From: Leucaena leucocephala
Lineage: Eukaryota; Streptophyta; Magnoliopsida; Fabales; Fabaceae
DNA length: 64,000 nucleotides
Direction: 5' to 3'
Assembly (NCBI GenBank): GCA_037074615.1
Contig: CM073545.1
Span: 16,262,001-16,326,000, forward strand
Shown here: positions 37,830 through 50,184 of the stretch, one piece after another
Layout: every line of letters begins with the position of its first letter
Position numbering within the stretch: position 1 is the stretch's first letter
Position numbers and translations under genes: made by a program
The notes under the pieces: generated by a model
Seen by the model: only the letters and a program-made list of their open reading frames with translations
The model's database searches: none
What the model was told of the DNA's origin: nothing

Positions 37830-39850
37830 TAGGATGAGATATTTATGATTTTAAAAAGTTTTTTCAACCAATAAAAAATATAGATAATATAAAAATAATT
37901 AGAACTCAAGAAGAAATAGAAGAAGAATATCAAGAAATAGAAAGAATTATGGGTCAGAAAGAAGAAGAAAAATTATAACAAATACAAAAGGATATGAAAA
38001 AATTTGTTCGAATAAATCCTAAAATTAGTCAGATAAATATGAAAATAGTAATTTTATTCATAAAGAACCTATAAGAAAATTTGAAGAAGATGAGGTAATT
38101 TTAATGCTTCGTTTAAACAGTCTAATAATTTAAATTATGTTCCACTACCAATAGAACAATATGAAACTATATCAATACCGAATTCAGGAGTATAGTTAAA
38201 TATGGATTATTTATTAGATAATAAAAAAGTATTAGAAGAATGGAGTAAAGCCCAATTAGTAGCCTTAATTAGAAGAAATACAGATACACAAGTAGCTAAT
38301 ATGTTAATAGAAGCTAGTTTTGTAGAAAATGTATAAAACTGGTGGAAAAATAAAAATCATGAATTTAGAGAAAGAGCAAGAATAATTACTGAACCAACAA
38401 ATAATAGAAGATAATATTATGCTTTATTAATAAGATAATATGAATAATTATTGAGAAATGAATTTATAGGAAGAAGTAATGCTTTATTTGAAATAACAAG
38501 TAGAGATAGAGCAATAACAAAAATGCATCAAATAGAAATATGTTCTTTAGATCCTAAATATTTAAATCAATATATATATAAATATAAAAAATATTATTAC
38601 GAAGCAAGAATAGAAACTTTACAAGAACAAAGATTTTATTTAGATTTATTTTATAGAAAATTGCCAAGACTAGTATCAGATAATATAATTGAAGATTATA
38701 TTAAAGATTTTCAAAATAATCAAAACATAATAACTTATTTAGATATAATGGGGGAAGAGAAGATTATCTTAGAGAATATTTATCTAATAAATTTAAAGAA
38801 GCTTGGAGAAATATAAAATATTATAAAATAAATAAAATGGTATTAGAATGTGGAGAATTAGAAACACGGATGTGAAAATAAGAAAAAGAAAAAAAATTAA
38901 AAAGGTATAAATATAAGTTTAAAAGATATCCTAAATATAAAGTATATAAAAAGTATAAACCAAGAAAACAAACACTTATTTTCCTAAAATATATTATCCC
39001 CAAAATTTATTTTTCTTAAAATTTATTTTCTAGAATCTATTTTTTCCAAAATTTATTCTCAAAAACTAATCCAAACGGGCCCTTAATATGATGAGAAGTG
39101 AAGAAGTAGGAGAAAATAGTATAAATAATGATGAAGAATTCGAAGAGTTTGAGGAATATAGAAATATTGAAGAAGGAGTAGTAAAAAAGAGATTAACATT
39201 TAATCAACAATAATATAATAAAATTAAAAATACTCATTTAGATATGACAACTAATGAATTAAAAAATAAATTTTATGCAAAAAGTAACTAAGATATTAAA
39301 ATCTACAAAGAAAGAAAAATAAACATGCGTGGTATTAGAAAAGAAACATCATATAGAATCAAGTTTAACTAAAGGAATATTAAGAATACCCTTAATAAAT
39401 AAATTATTAATAGAATTAGAAATAGATAAATTATCATTTAAAGCTGAAGTAACAGAAATATATATATGAGGAATTCAATTATTAGTAAAAGCAGTAGAGA
39501 AATTTGAATTATTTATTGTTAATATAAAATTCTTAATAAGAACTGATAATACCCAAGTAAAATATTGATTAAATAAAGGAATAAGAATAAATAAACTCAG
39601 TAATAAGATGTTAATAAAATAGCAAAGTGATTTGTCATATTATGATTATGATGTAGAATATATAAAAGGTGAGAATAATTTAATTGTTGATTATCTTAGC
39701 AGATGGAATCAACCAGTAGAATGACTAGTAATGATAATTCTCCAAGAGAATTGTCAAATATGGAGCAAATATATACAAAGATCAATATCTTAGACATGAA
39801 TGTTAATCTGCTGTATAGTCAGATGAATAGTCATGTTCAAACATTGACGA
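37830..39850 (+). mobile_element. degraded endogenous pararetrovirus (Caulimoviridae-like)
   Basis: About 2 kb of AT-rich DNA holds decayed frames resembling a plant pararetrovirus. An acidic, coiled region (about 37880-38060) precedes a coat-protein-like stretch at about 38200-38816, with a 121-codon open part at 38451-38816 and a basic lysine/tyrosine-rich tail after it. After about 38985-39090, which is foreign MITE-like DNA, come an acidic segment and an RNase H-like C-terminal segment (about 39290-39720), with a TDN motif and a KGENN motif near its end. No complete reverse transcriptase is visible. Many in-frame TAA, TAG and TGA codons break the frames, so it cannot encode working proteins. 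Family-level assignment rests on gene order and composition; the genus is not resolved. Confidence 0.6.
38985..39090. mobile_element. terminal fragment of the MITE-like family inside the pararetrovirus
   Basis: This segment ends AAAACTAATCCAAACGGGCC and closely resembles the inverted left end of the MITE copy at 35088. It separates the coat-protein-like part from the RNase H-like part. Confidence 0.55.
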
Positions 39851-39853
39851 ATA

Positions 39854-40030
39854 AATTAATATAAGAGTTAATTAATTAATTTAGATAAATTAAAAAGTAT
39901 ATAATATAAATTAATTTTAAAATTTTTTAATTAATTAAAATTAATTTATTTAATTAATTTTTTTAACCTATTTAAAAAATATCTTACTTCAAGGTTTGTG
40001 AAGTAAAGATTCTGGGAATATCATGGGATA
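39854..40030 (+). repeat. right copy of the direct repeat flanking the pararetrovirus
   Basis: It matches 37645-37795 from ATTAATATAAGAGTTAATTA through TTACTTCAAGGTTTGTGAAG to GGGAATATCAT. Beyond it normal flanking DNA begins. Confidence 0.75.
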
Positions 40031-40124
40031 CAGATATTGGGTTTGGGCCTCAGTGATATGTGGCATACGGGTTGTGATCAAATTGGGCCTAAATAAAACT
40101 CAAGTATATACCAAGCACAGTAGC

Positions 40125-40330
40125 ATTGGCATGAACCTTCAATCTAAGCTATTGGCAACCACCCCAGGTTGCGGTTATTTTATTTAGTCTCTTAAGTAAG
40201 TGATAGGAGTTTGAATCTCACCTTTAAATATAGAAAGTATCTTTATCTAGCTATTTACCTTTAAATAGAGATCCTGTATTGAGGAGATTAATCCTTACTA
40301 TAGATAGTAGATACCTTAATATATATAAAA
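40125..40330 (+). mobile_element. probable SINE, degenerate
   Basis: A box B-like GAGTTTGAATCTCACC near 40209 and the trailing GAGGAGATTAATCCTTACTAT and A-rich tail match the plan of plant SINEs. A related tail occurs near 4290. No clear target-site duplication was seen. Confidence 0.45.
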
Positions 40331-41634
40331 AAAATCTAAATTATCAGTTAAAAGTTATGACTAGTTTTTACTAAAAAAATAATATCATTATTGAATTATA
40401 GTTTATAGAATAAAAATATAATTTATATTTTATTACGTGGTCATAAAAATATAATTTACTCACAATATATTTGGTATATATTCCATCACATATATCTACT
40501 GAGTAGAAAGAGCAAAGAGTATCAAAATATCGTTGAAAACGTAGTTGGACATTAAATATATACCCATCAAGTTTAGAATTCATTATGTTTAAAGATTTGA
40601 TACAGAAATTTCTAAATATAAAACAAAATTAAATATTTCATTATTACATTGTTCCAAAATCCATGCATATTAAGATTAAAGAACTACTTTAGAAATTGGG
40701 AGAATGACATGTAAGTACCATTGAAATATGTAAATCAAAAAATGGTCCTTCAAAATGACTTAATCCCTATAAGATTTTTATGAACTATTTTAGAATTAAG
40801 TTTTTTATTATTCATAAAAATGATATAAGTGCCTTCATGATTAAAAAAAAAATCCCTTCACCGATGCCCACTGGAGCTCTGGTCATTGGCTACCACCAAT
40901 GGGAGAATTTTTGGGATTTGGGTTGGTGAGGTCACTGGCATCATATCATAAAAACCCATGGTTGCAAAACACTAGGTCATAAAAGACTTTCCAGAAATTA
41001 TGTCATTTTAAAAGACTATTTTATTATTTACATATATACTTGTTGTAGGATGTGAAATATGTCATTGTGTGTGTTTTTATGGTCAAAGAGCCATTTTGTT
41101 CATCGCTATCAGCTAGAAGTGATGGGTAAGTCCCAATTAAGAAGAAAAGTTTGATATTACTTACACCTCAGTGTAACTGATTCTTTGGCCGGCTTCATGT
41201 TTGATTTTCTATATCTTTCTATAAAATTATTAATTAAAAACTACTCCACAAATTTATATTTTGATTGGTTGTTCAAAATATAATCTTGATATATTAATTA
41301 GGATAAAAATCATGGAATACATAATTCAGTTGAAAATGAGCATAATCTTAGAAAATATCTGAGCATCGTGATAATAATTAATCAATAATCCTATTAATTA
41401 TTTTTATAATATTTTAAATTTATAACTATAATAATAATTCATAAATAATTAAATTATTATAATATATTTTTTTCTCACTCACCATGCAATGCATTAGAGA
41501 AACATCTAGTTTATATTTTATAAAGCATGGATTCTACTAAAGTTATTCTATATATAAATTTTTTAATTCGCAATTATTATCATATTTCTTTATTTCTTAT
41601 TTTTCCTTACATAACATTGATGCGATCACTGAAT

Positions 41635-41679
<45 letters not shown>

Positions 41680-42190
41680 CAATTCAGACGTTGGTCACAT
41701 ATAGGCTTTCTTTCTTTTCTTTTTTCTTTTTACCTTCCAGTGGGATTATCAGAACCGCCCGGTCCTCCATAGTTAGCGTCTCCCACTGACCCACCGCAAC
41801 GGCGAATGGTCATCTTCCTTGGGAGTCCCCTTCAATCTTGGCCCTCTATTTTCTTCATTTCCCTCTTTCTTTGAATCGCTTTTAGAAGTTTATATTTATT
41901 GTTTCATCGTTAGCTTTAGGAACCAAAGCAGCCCCGACTTATAAAGGTTATGTTTTTCTACTTGGAACAAGAAATTAAGCTGATTTTTTTTAGCTCCAAC
42001 ACACAAAGAAGGTGGTCAAGAGGCTTTCCCACATGAAAGTGCAGAGAAAGAATGTGAATTTGTGGTGGCAAAAGAAGACAGTGCGTGCGAGAGTGGATAT
42101 GCTTAGTTATGGAGTTTTCAAGACCAAGGTGATATGCTTAGAGTCATTGAAGACAGTGATTGAACGGGACCCTCTCTCTAACAATTCTCC
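40331..42190. other. intergenic DNA
   Basis: No gene is recognised. A 66-codon frame at 42012-42212 has no family match. An AT palindrome lies at 41629-41687. The 41700-41960 part has mixed composition but no visible exon structure. Confidence 0.45.
41629..41687. repeat. perfect palindrome around an (AT)20 tract
   Basis: The arms CTGAATTGATA (41629-41639) and TATCAATTCAG (41677-41687) are exact reverse complements flanking 20 AT units, so the whole 59 bases can form one hairpin or cruciform. Confidence 0.9.
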
Positions 42191-42292
42191 TACGAGAACG
42201 GACTGCTCTTGAATTTCGATGACCAGAACGGCAAACTATGGCGATTCCAATACTCCCACTGGAAAGGGGGGAAACAAGAAGCAGATGTGTAA
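42191..42292 (+). pseudogene. possible B3-domain fragment (RAV-like)
   Basis: One frame reads ENGLLLNFDDQNGKLWRF, then QYSHWKGGKQ, ending at TAA (42290). This resembles the central strand region of RAV-type B3 DNA-binding domains (LLNFED..GKVWRFRYSYW). No AP2 domain or remaining B3 strands can be read nearby in the same frame, and the frame is blocked by a stop just upstream. I interpret it as a relic rather than an exon. The match is short, so the family call is tentative. Confidence 0.4.
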
Positions 42293-42891
42293 TGTACGTT
42301 TGAGCAAAGTTAAACATGGGTGACATTGATCTAAATTTAAAATATGTGATAAAATTTTACTTCAAATAAAATTAAGATATTAGATATACATAACAAATAA
42401 TATTAGGATGTTAAATATTACTTTATCTTTATTATTATTATTATTATTATTTATTATCTCCTAAAGTCTCATGACATTATATCTCATTGAATAGCGCCAC
42501 TGAACACGGTTTCTCCTTCTCCAGGTTTGTTGTCCATGTTTTCCCAAAGCCGAAGTTTCTTAATCTTCTCAAACTTTTCCACATTTTCTTCTTTTTCATT
42601 TAAATTATTTAATTATTGAATTCTCAAATCCCCCATTATTCAACACTCTATTTCTCCTTTTCCTCCCTCTCTCCCCTGCTCATTTCACTCCCTTCCCTCC
42701 GCCTGAAAATCGTCACACCTCTTCAAACTTAGAAGCCTCTAACTTTCTCATCCATTTCCTCCAACACTGGATTTTCCTGGAAAAACAAAAGAAACTTTCC
42801 GGGAAAAACATGAGTGTAGCAATTTGAGTATCTTAATTTTCTCTTCAACTCTGCTTAAGAAGAATTCAATTCTCAGGGGCTAAAACGCAAG

Positions 42892-45276
42892 ATGCCAAGA
42901 GTGTGGTTGTATCTCAAAAGATCTCTTCACTGCGAATCAGAAACTTCAGCTGTTCACGACCCGAAATCCATAAACCATTTAACCGCAATCTCCACCAGAA
43001 GACCCGGAAGAAGATCCGGGTGTTCCAGAACCATCGCCAACCTCAAAGACGTCATCAATGGAGGGAGCAGCCGGAGGCATCACTTCGACAAGCCTCCGAG
43101 TTACAGCCCGAGATCCATCGGAAGCAGCGAGTTCCTCAACCCAATAACCCATGAAGTCATTCTCAGCAACACCACCAGTGAGCTCAAAATCTCCGGCGTC
43201 TCCGCCGCCGCCTCAGGCGGCGTAGGCTCAACATTTGTGGGTACTCTAAGGCCTGGAACTCCATCTTCGTTCATCAACGGTGCTTCTTCTACTCCAAGAA
43301 AGTCATCTCCTTTGCGGATATCAGATTCAGAAGGAGGATTAGTAACAAGCAGAAGGTTCTCAATTGAGGTAGATTCAAATGGGTATTATTCTTCAGCGAG
43401 TTGTTGCAAATGTGGGGAGAAACTTAGTAAATGGGAAGATGCTGAATCTCATCATGTTTCAAAACATGCAGGTTCGTGTTGTTGGCTGGTTGATTTTGAA
43501 AGTGTTGTTTTCTTATCTTGTACTGGCAACACAGGTTCTGGGATTTCTCTGCCTGATGATATCTTTGTTGGATTTCATTTTTGTTCTTTTCTGTGCCATG
43601 ATATGGAATCTTTAGTTTAACTTAATTTTTTCCTTTCAACTATTTTTTTCCACTGGGGGCAATCTTTCTTTTTCTGCTTTTGACACAGCCAAAATTGATA
43701 TGATTTCCACTTTCTTTTTTATTTCTGATTCATTTTCAACAACTTTTTTTGTATTTTACCGCTAAAAGTAGTGAGATAACAGTTTATAAACTATATGTCC
43801 CTTTTGGCAGCTAAAAAGGGTTCATACTTCATATGGGAAAAAATGCTTACGGGTTTTTTCTTTAATTTAGTTTAACTATTTATTATTTTAATTTGTTAAA
43901 TTTAGTCATTGTTATATAGTAGGGGAACAGATGATTTAACAATAAGTTTCTTGTGACTTGGCTCCTCTGCTCTACTTAAAGGACCGCCTGAGGAGCCCCA
44001 AACTGTTGGATTTTTTATTTATTTTTTTGAACTTTCTGCCATAATGTACAGTATTTTTAAAAAAATTATAAAAATATCACTTGAATTATAAATTTTTAAA
44101 TTACTTTTACTTTGTACGCTTTAATAACTATTCACTGTACTATAAAGAAATAAACATCACATTTTTATGAGTTTTTTTAATTTAGAATTTTGATATTCAA
44201 GTAATATTTTTTTGTAGGATTTTCTCTATTTTTTTCATATTTCTAATGCAACATATATAAATTAAAATAAAAAAATTACTATTAACAAGTAGCACCATTG
44301 ATAATCCAACTCATTTCTCATTTTATACGTGACGTACGTCTAGTCGTCTAACCATATGCATGATCTCTCAATAAGCTCATAATATTTTTCTTTCTCCTCT
44401 TCTTATATATAATCTTATTTTGTTTACTTAAGCATTATTTGTCTATATCATACTATTGATGGGCTGAAAAAACAGTGAAAAGAACTGAATTAAAAGTCTT
44501 AGATTCTGGTTAAATACAGGATTTTCTATCTAATTAATCTCTTCAAGTAAACATAACACATTGAATTACGGCATGTTATAGTTGCTGGATTCGTACATTA
44601 AAATTTGTGTAATTGAACAGTGACCGAACTTGTGGAAGGAGATTCATCAAGGAAAATAGTGGAGATAATATGCAGAACAAGCTGGATGAAGGCGGAGAAG
44701 AACTGTTCAAGAATAATGGACAAGGTTCTGAAAGTGCACAACACTCAGCAAACCCTAGCTCGCTTCGAAGAGTACAGAGACAGCGTCAAGATGAGAGCCA
44801 GCAAGCTCCAGAAGAAGCACCCTCGCTGCCTCGCCGACGGCAACGAGCTTCTCCGCTTCTACGCCACCACTCTCTCCTGCTCCCTCGGCTCCACCACCAA
44901 CACCATCTGCATTTCTGACAACTGCTCCGTCTGCAGAATCATCAGAAACGGCTTCTCCGTCAAGGAGGAGGTCAATAATGGGAACGGGATCGGGATATTC
45001 ACGGCGTCAACTAGCGGAAGAGCGTTGGAGAGTGTTGACGATGACGGTGGTGGGGACGAAGGAAGGGAGGAGAAGAAGAAGAAGGTATTGATAGTGTGTA
45101 GGGTTATTGCTGGTAGGGTTCATAGGCCATTGGAGAATGTGAAGGACATGGTTGGGATTCACAGTGGGTTTGATTCTTTGGCTGGCAAACTTGGGATTTA
45201 CTCTAACATTGAGGAGCTTTATTTGCTCAATCCCTCTTCTCTTCTTCCTTGTTTTGTTGTCATTTGTAAACCTTGA
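42892..45276 (+). CDS. C2H2-like zinc-finger protein with PARP-like C-terminal domain
   Basis: Two exons (42892-43471 and 44621-45276) give 411 residues; phase is kept by GCA G|TG. The N-terminal half is basic and Ser/Arg-rich, with low-complexity glycine and serine. A single C2H2-type finger ends exon 1: C171-x2-C174 and H188-x3-H192 in CCKCGEKLSKWEDAESHHVSKH. Exon 2 encodes the conserved domain with VEIICRTSW, HNTQQTLARFEEYRD, CLADGNELLRFYATTLSCSLG and, near the end, VCRVIAGRVHRPLENVKD and IEELYLLNPSSLLPCFVVICK. Plant relatives (I recall At5g54630 and At4g27240) are described as zinc-finger proteins whose C-terminal domain resembles the PARP catalytic fold. The catalytic histidine-tyrosine-glutamate set cannot be confirmed here, so activity is unknown. 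It lies next to H2A, as in Arabidopsis. Confidence 0.88.
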
Positions 45277-45350
45277 TGTTCAATTGTTTGCCTTTCTATA
45301 ACAATATTAGTTTGTGTCATGTGCATCTGCATAGAATATAAGAAAGAATG

Positions 45351-45449
45351 TCAATTACCTTATATACAAATTTTCTTGTAAGTGAGAGGTTACAGGTTCG
45401 ATTTCGCTTGTAACTTCTGTTAGTAATTGCCTATTTAATTTTAAAAAAA
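45351..45449 (+). mobile_element. short SINE with 18-bp target-site duplication
   Basis: The 99-base body contains GTGAGAGGTTACAGGTTCGATTTC (17 of these bases form a B-box region) and ends in A8. It lies between AGAATATAAGAAAGAATG (45333-45350) and AGAATATGAGAAAGAATG (45450-45467), one mismatch. It is probably 5'-truncated. It starts 75 bases after the zinc-finger stop codon, so it may lie in that transcript's 3' untranslated region. A relative is in the CRLK1 gene near 56.2 kb. Confidence 0.75.
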
Positions 45450-45467
45450 AGAATATGAGAAAGAATG

Positions 45468-46726
45468 AGTCACATTATTCATATAACTTGTAAATAATGT
45501 GTTTTGTTAAGGTTTTTGTATCGTATAGATAAATACATAGATTATTAATAGTGCATAAATATAGCACCAAATCCGTTGTTTGTTTTCTAGCTAGACATGT
45601 TCAAAGGGGACGATTTAATCCGGGTCAGCAATTTGATTGAGAAAGATGAGTTGACAGAAGGACTAACTTGAAAAAGAATAGATAAGTTGTCTGTGAGATC
45701 AAGAAGAATTAAAAATGAGGGATGGCGTTGAAATAACAATGTAAGTAAAGGGCCGAAACAATAATAACGTACTCCAACAATGAAGTTATTTAGAATGTTT
45801 GCCTCGTACGTTTGTGGAGGCACTTTTTGATTGTTGATGTTCGGATACAGATAAGCCATGTTTGCTGTAAGCTCGCAAAGATGTAAGAATTGTTCAGGTT
45901 TTCAAGATTAATTAAATAATAAATGCTGTATATATCATATTAATTTCCCCAAAAATACTAATATATATGTTAATGGCATGTGCACAAGTTCATTTAATTA
46001 GAAAGTACAGCCTAGAAGGAAGAAGTACAAACAACAAGTTCAATATATGAAGCAATCCAAAGATCAGATTCCATTTTCATTGTGAGTTTATTTATTTACT
46101 TATATATTTATTTATTTATCCCTAATGAAGTGTATATATGCCTAATAATGCAGGGGTGTTATATTTAAATATATACTCTCACATGCATTATGCATATGTA
46201 TATTTAAATTATTCCATACTGCCTTGTGTTTTTTGTTTTCTCGTTTTATGTTTGTTTTTCTATGTTTCTTTCTTTTCTTTTCTTTTTTGTGTTGGTGTGT
46301 TTTATGTTTATTCTCAAGGGATTCTTTTATACCTTTTTTTAGTTTTATGTCCTTATTTTCATGTTCTTGTTTTGTTCTTACTTTTAAGCCCTTCTCAGTC
46401 AGTCTATATATGATATTTGAGTCGGGTCAAATATATGTACTCGTTTTATCTTTTAATAAAGTTTGGTATTTTATTAAAAAAATTAAATTATTATTATTCT
46501 TGTTGTGTGTCAGAGAATAAAACAGAATTAATTTACATTATATATGACTTAAACTTTGATACATAGAATAGTGTGAAATGGTATACTGTGGAGATTAATT
46601 ACATAGGCATGACAGAAGCAGTAGTGTGAAGAGGTAGCTAGCATTATACAGATGTCTCAAGCACATGCAGGTCATAAATGTTTACTAACCCTCTTAAAAC
46701 ATCAAACACTTTCTCTGCTCATTTAA

Positions 46727-46767
<41 letters not shown>

Positions 46768-48267
46768 GTCTTCAAGACTTGAAGTCTAAACTCTAAGCAA
46801 TGGCAAAATTCAAACTTGTCAAGAACAATTGGCATAACCCTTTCTAATTAGTTACTCCCTCAACAACTACTACAACTAAATATTCAGAGTTTTGAACTGA
46901 GAGCCCTTTAATCTCAGCAGTCTTCTCTCTCCATATTAATGATTTGATTCTGACTTCACCATTATTTCTCGTGCATGCCTAATTATTATGGAATATGGAA
47001 AAACAACAGTAGTGAATATGTGTTCTACACATCACTCATATGTATTCTTTACTTCACTCTTCCTAATATGGATTCCTTCTTCTAAATGCAGCATTACAAC
47101 TTCCCAACTTGAAATTTCTGTGTTTTACCCCTTCCTACTACTAGTTCTTATCCAATTATTCCCTCACAGCTCACATTGATATCTGTGATGTTAGTTGAAT
47201 TTCCGTTTTAAGAGAGATATAGTTTTCAGTTGATAAGAGAAAAATACTGAATTAATACGGATTTCAGGATATTTGTGTTTGGTATACTGATAAAGGTTGG
47301 GGACTGAGGATTGGAGAGAGATAAATATACAGAGCCTTATCCTCACAAGTGGAAAGGTTGTTTAAACCTATGAACTTCAATTTACATGACAACAACTTTA
47401 AATTATGTCAAGGGCTCAACTTATTAACTGTCTAATTTTCAAGCTAGACAATCTTAATTATGAGACTCTATTAAATCCTTCAAAACGCAAATTCTCATAA
47501 GTCAGAACATATGGGGACATATAGCAAACCACAGTTTGGAAAGAGACTGCTGAGATATGAACTGCATTATCAAAGTTATGCAGCCTTCACTGAAAAACTT
47601 GCTTAGGCATGGGAATCTTCCGCAGTTATTTCTAACATTAGGTATCTATCTTTTCTTTCACGCGACTTTTCTTTTCCAGTTTTAGAATTTAGACTTTAAT
47701 TTCTATGTACTTTACAGTTATGCCACAGTATTTTCTACAAGATTGCCTTTAAATGCATTAGTTTTTCTAGGAACAAGACTCTCTCTAACCATGAAGTGTA
47801 CATAGCTGGAGAGATATATATAATATTTGTAATGATAAGATCAAATGTAAGAAATGATAATAGCTTAGGTACTGTTTATTTATTATGAGACTTTTTAGTG
47901 ATTAAATTGTTTATGTGAGATTGCATAATAATTCTCCCTACTTATTATGCTTATCTTAACATCGAGTGTATGGGATAATTTCTTATCGTTCGGTATACAT
48001 ATTCGCCGCAAACCGCGCTAAAATTTTTTGGGAACTAGTAGGCCCTCCGTTTCTCATGATCATTTAATGATGGCTATGAATCCTGCAACTGCATAGAAAG
48101 TAACATATACCAAACATTGAAGAGGGAATGAAGTGGGTTTTGTTGGGGGGAAAGATATGACCACATTTATTGTGTTTGAAAATCTATTCAAAACCTAATA
48201 TTGAATATACAAAAGATAAGATAACTATGTACAAACTGCTAGCAATGATATGATAGAGTAATAAAAT
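45468..48267. other. intergenic DNA
   Basis: AT-rich, with T-rich low-complexity open frames near 46138-46520 that have no family match. Sequence around 46800-47700 has mixed composition without visible exons. Nothing else is supported. Confidence 0.45.
46731..46766. repeat. (AT)n microsatellite
   Basis: About 17 uninterrupted AT units in intergenic DNA. Confidence 0.9.
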
Positions 48268-49124
48268 CTAGTGGTTTACAGGAGGCAAATAACCATAATC
48301 TTGACAGCGCAAAATTGCCTGATGAATTATATCCTCAAGGCCATGCTTGTAGCTGAATCCCAAATCTCTTAGCTTCTTTGAGGATATCTCAGGACCAACT
48401 TCGTTATCACTTGTATCACTAATTCTGCATATGTATATCAAAAACAAAAGCTTCATATGAAAATAAAAGATCACTAAAATAACAATTTGGTCCATGAAGT
48501 AACTTCAGTGTTACGTTACCTCTGCATATTTGAGCAAGGATGCTTTTGGAAGAGGAGATGATGTAACTTGGAGAGTGAACAACTTTGGCTGCAGCAGATG
48601 TATCTACCTTGTGCTTTGGTATGCTCCATTATAAATATGTGGGCGTTGCAGATATCTTCGATGTGAACTATACCTAATGACCCCATTCTTGAATTTACAG
48701 CAGATAATATCTTGAAGAACTCAGTTTCACCTACATTCAACATTAATTTCCTCAAACTTAAGATTAGCCATAGGTCATAGGCGGGATGGCTATTCATGAG
48801 TTAAAACAAAAGTTGCACCATGTAGGACCCTTGTATTGTATCAGACACAAGCGACTGTTCTCATTGGACATGGACATTTTCATGTTTCATCAGTCTTGTG
48901 TTGTCTGTGAACCACACATTGTGTCTTGGGTGTTTGTCAGTGTCATTTCTTCCCTTATGTTCAATATCGTAATTTAGGATAAATTTTGTTTGGAACAGTT
49001 CACAAAAAAACATGGAAAAGGCCACTACATCCCTAAGTAGTTGTGGTTAAAAGATCAATGTTACAAATAAGTAGTTCTCTCATTAAATTTTTGTGAATGT
49101 TCAAGGTCTGTGTCTAAAGTGTAA

Positions 49125-49285
49125 GCCTTAAAATAATAGTAAGGTTGCTACTATCATATGACTTAGATGTCAAGGATTCAAATTCTAAAAATAGTCTTTT
49201 TATTTATAGGGCTAAAGTTACGTATATTTATCCCTCCCTAGGCTCTACCTGATGGGAGCTTTTGTGCAATAAGCCACTCTTATTT
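49125..49285 (+). mobile_element. Au-like SINE in a pseudogene intron
   Basis: The body contains GTCAAGGATTCAAATTCTAA (box B-like), AAGTTACGTATATTTATCCC and GGGAGCTTTTGTGCAATAAG, which follow the layout I recall for Au SINEs of flowering plants. A degenerate direct repeat flanks it: GTTCAAGGTCTGTGTC at 49099 and GTTCAAAGTGTGTGTT at 49286, both continuing to GTGTAA. Confidence 0.7.
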
Positions 49286-49985
49286 GTTCAAAGTGTGTGT
49301 TTAAGGTGTAACTATATTGAAAGCTTAAGCTATTAATAATTGTAAGCTTAAACAAGTGGGATTGTGGGGGAAATTACCTGTAATTGGAGATAGAAGAACT
49401 TTAACACTTGAAGGTACAGAAGCAGTAAAAAATGGGCCTGAAACAGTAGTAGTTATGACTGATACAAGATCAATGCCATTCTCTTGTGCAAACTTAAATG
49501 CAGCTTCTTCTGTTAAAAGCTTTGAAAGTGCATAAACCTGCGCCAAATCAATCAATATATATATTCTCAAGAAACAGTTTCATGGTTTTTGGATTGTACA
49601 ATGTAAGAGAGGAAGAGGAAGCAAGCAAGAATGAAATGAATTATTACGTACCCATCCAGAGGCTTTAGTGTTCCAAACTTGGTCAGCTTGAATCTGACAG
49701 GACTCATCAACAACGGGCTTGTACTTGCCATTGCTTTCTTTGGCAGTTATGGCACTAATGGAAGATGTGAAACACTGATTTTGAATTTAAGCACGATTTT
49801 AGAAGGTTGATGGTTCCTTTGATCGCTGGGTCAACTGTGCTTTCTTCAACATAGGCTTCTGCAAAGTCAAACAGAGTTTACAAAAGACAAATCACAACAC
49901 CTCGTAGGAAATCATATGCAATGCAATTATGCAAGCCACAAAATTTCTCTTCCCAACCCAAGTGACTTGCTAGTTGTTACAAATT

Positions 49986-50027
<42 letters not shown>

Positions 50028-50184
50028 AATTTGGTCTGGCTAAAATGAGGGGCTGAAAATAGTTGGTTTGGAACGGGCCAAGTTTCAAGTTAGCCTAAAG
50101 CCCACGATATTTTCTTGTTTTTCGCTAAGCCCATTTATTTAACAAAGCGTATCTCATACTGTTCATTTAAGTAGGATACGAATA

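Noticed and set aside
38451..38816. Standalone 121-codon host gene
   Set aside because: The same reading direction continues on both sides through stop codons with pararetrovirus-like features, so it is an open remnant of the viral relic and not a host gene.
44613..44918. 101-codon frame at the start of zinc-finger exon 2
   Set aside because: It overlaps the true frame, which has conserved family sequence and correct splice phase.
46138..46520. Hydrophobic frames of 91 and 98 codons
   Set aside because: T-rich DNA produces Phe/Leu/Val-rich frames by chance; two overlapping frames have the same property and no start context.
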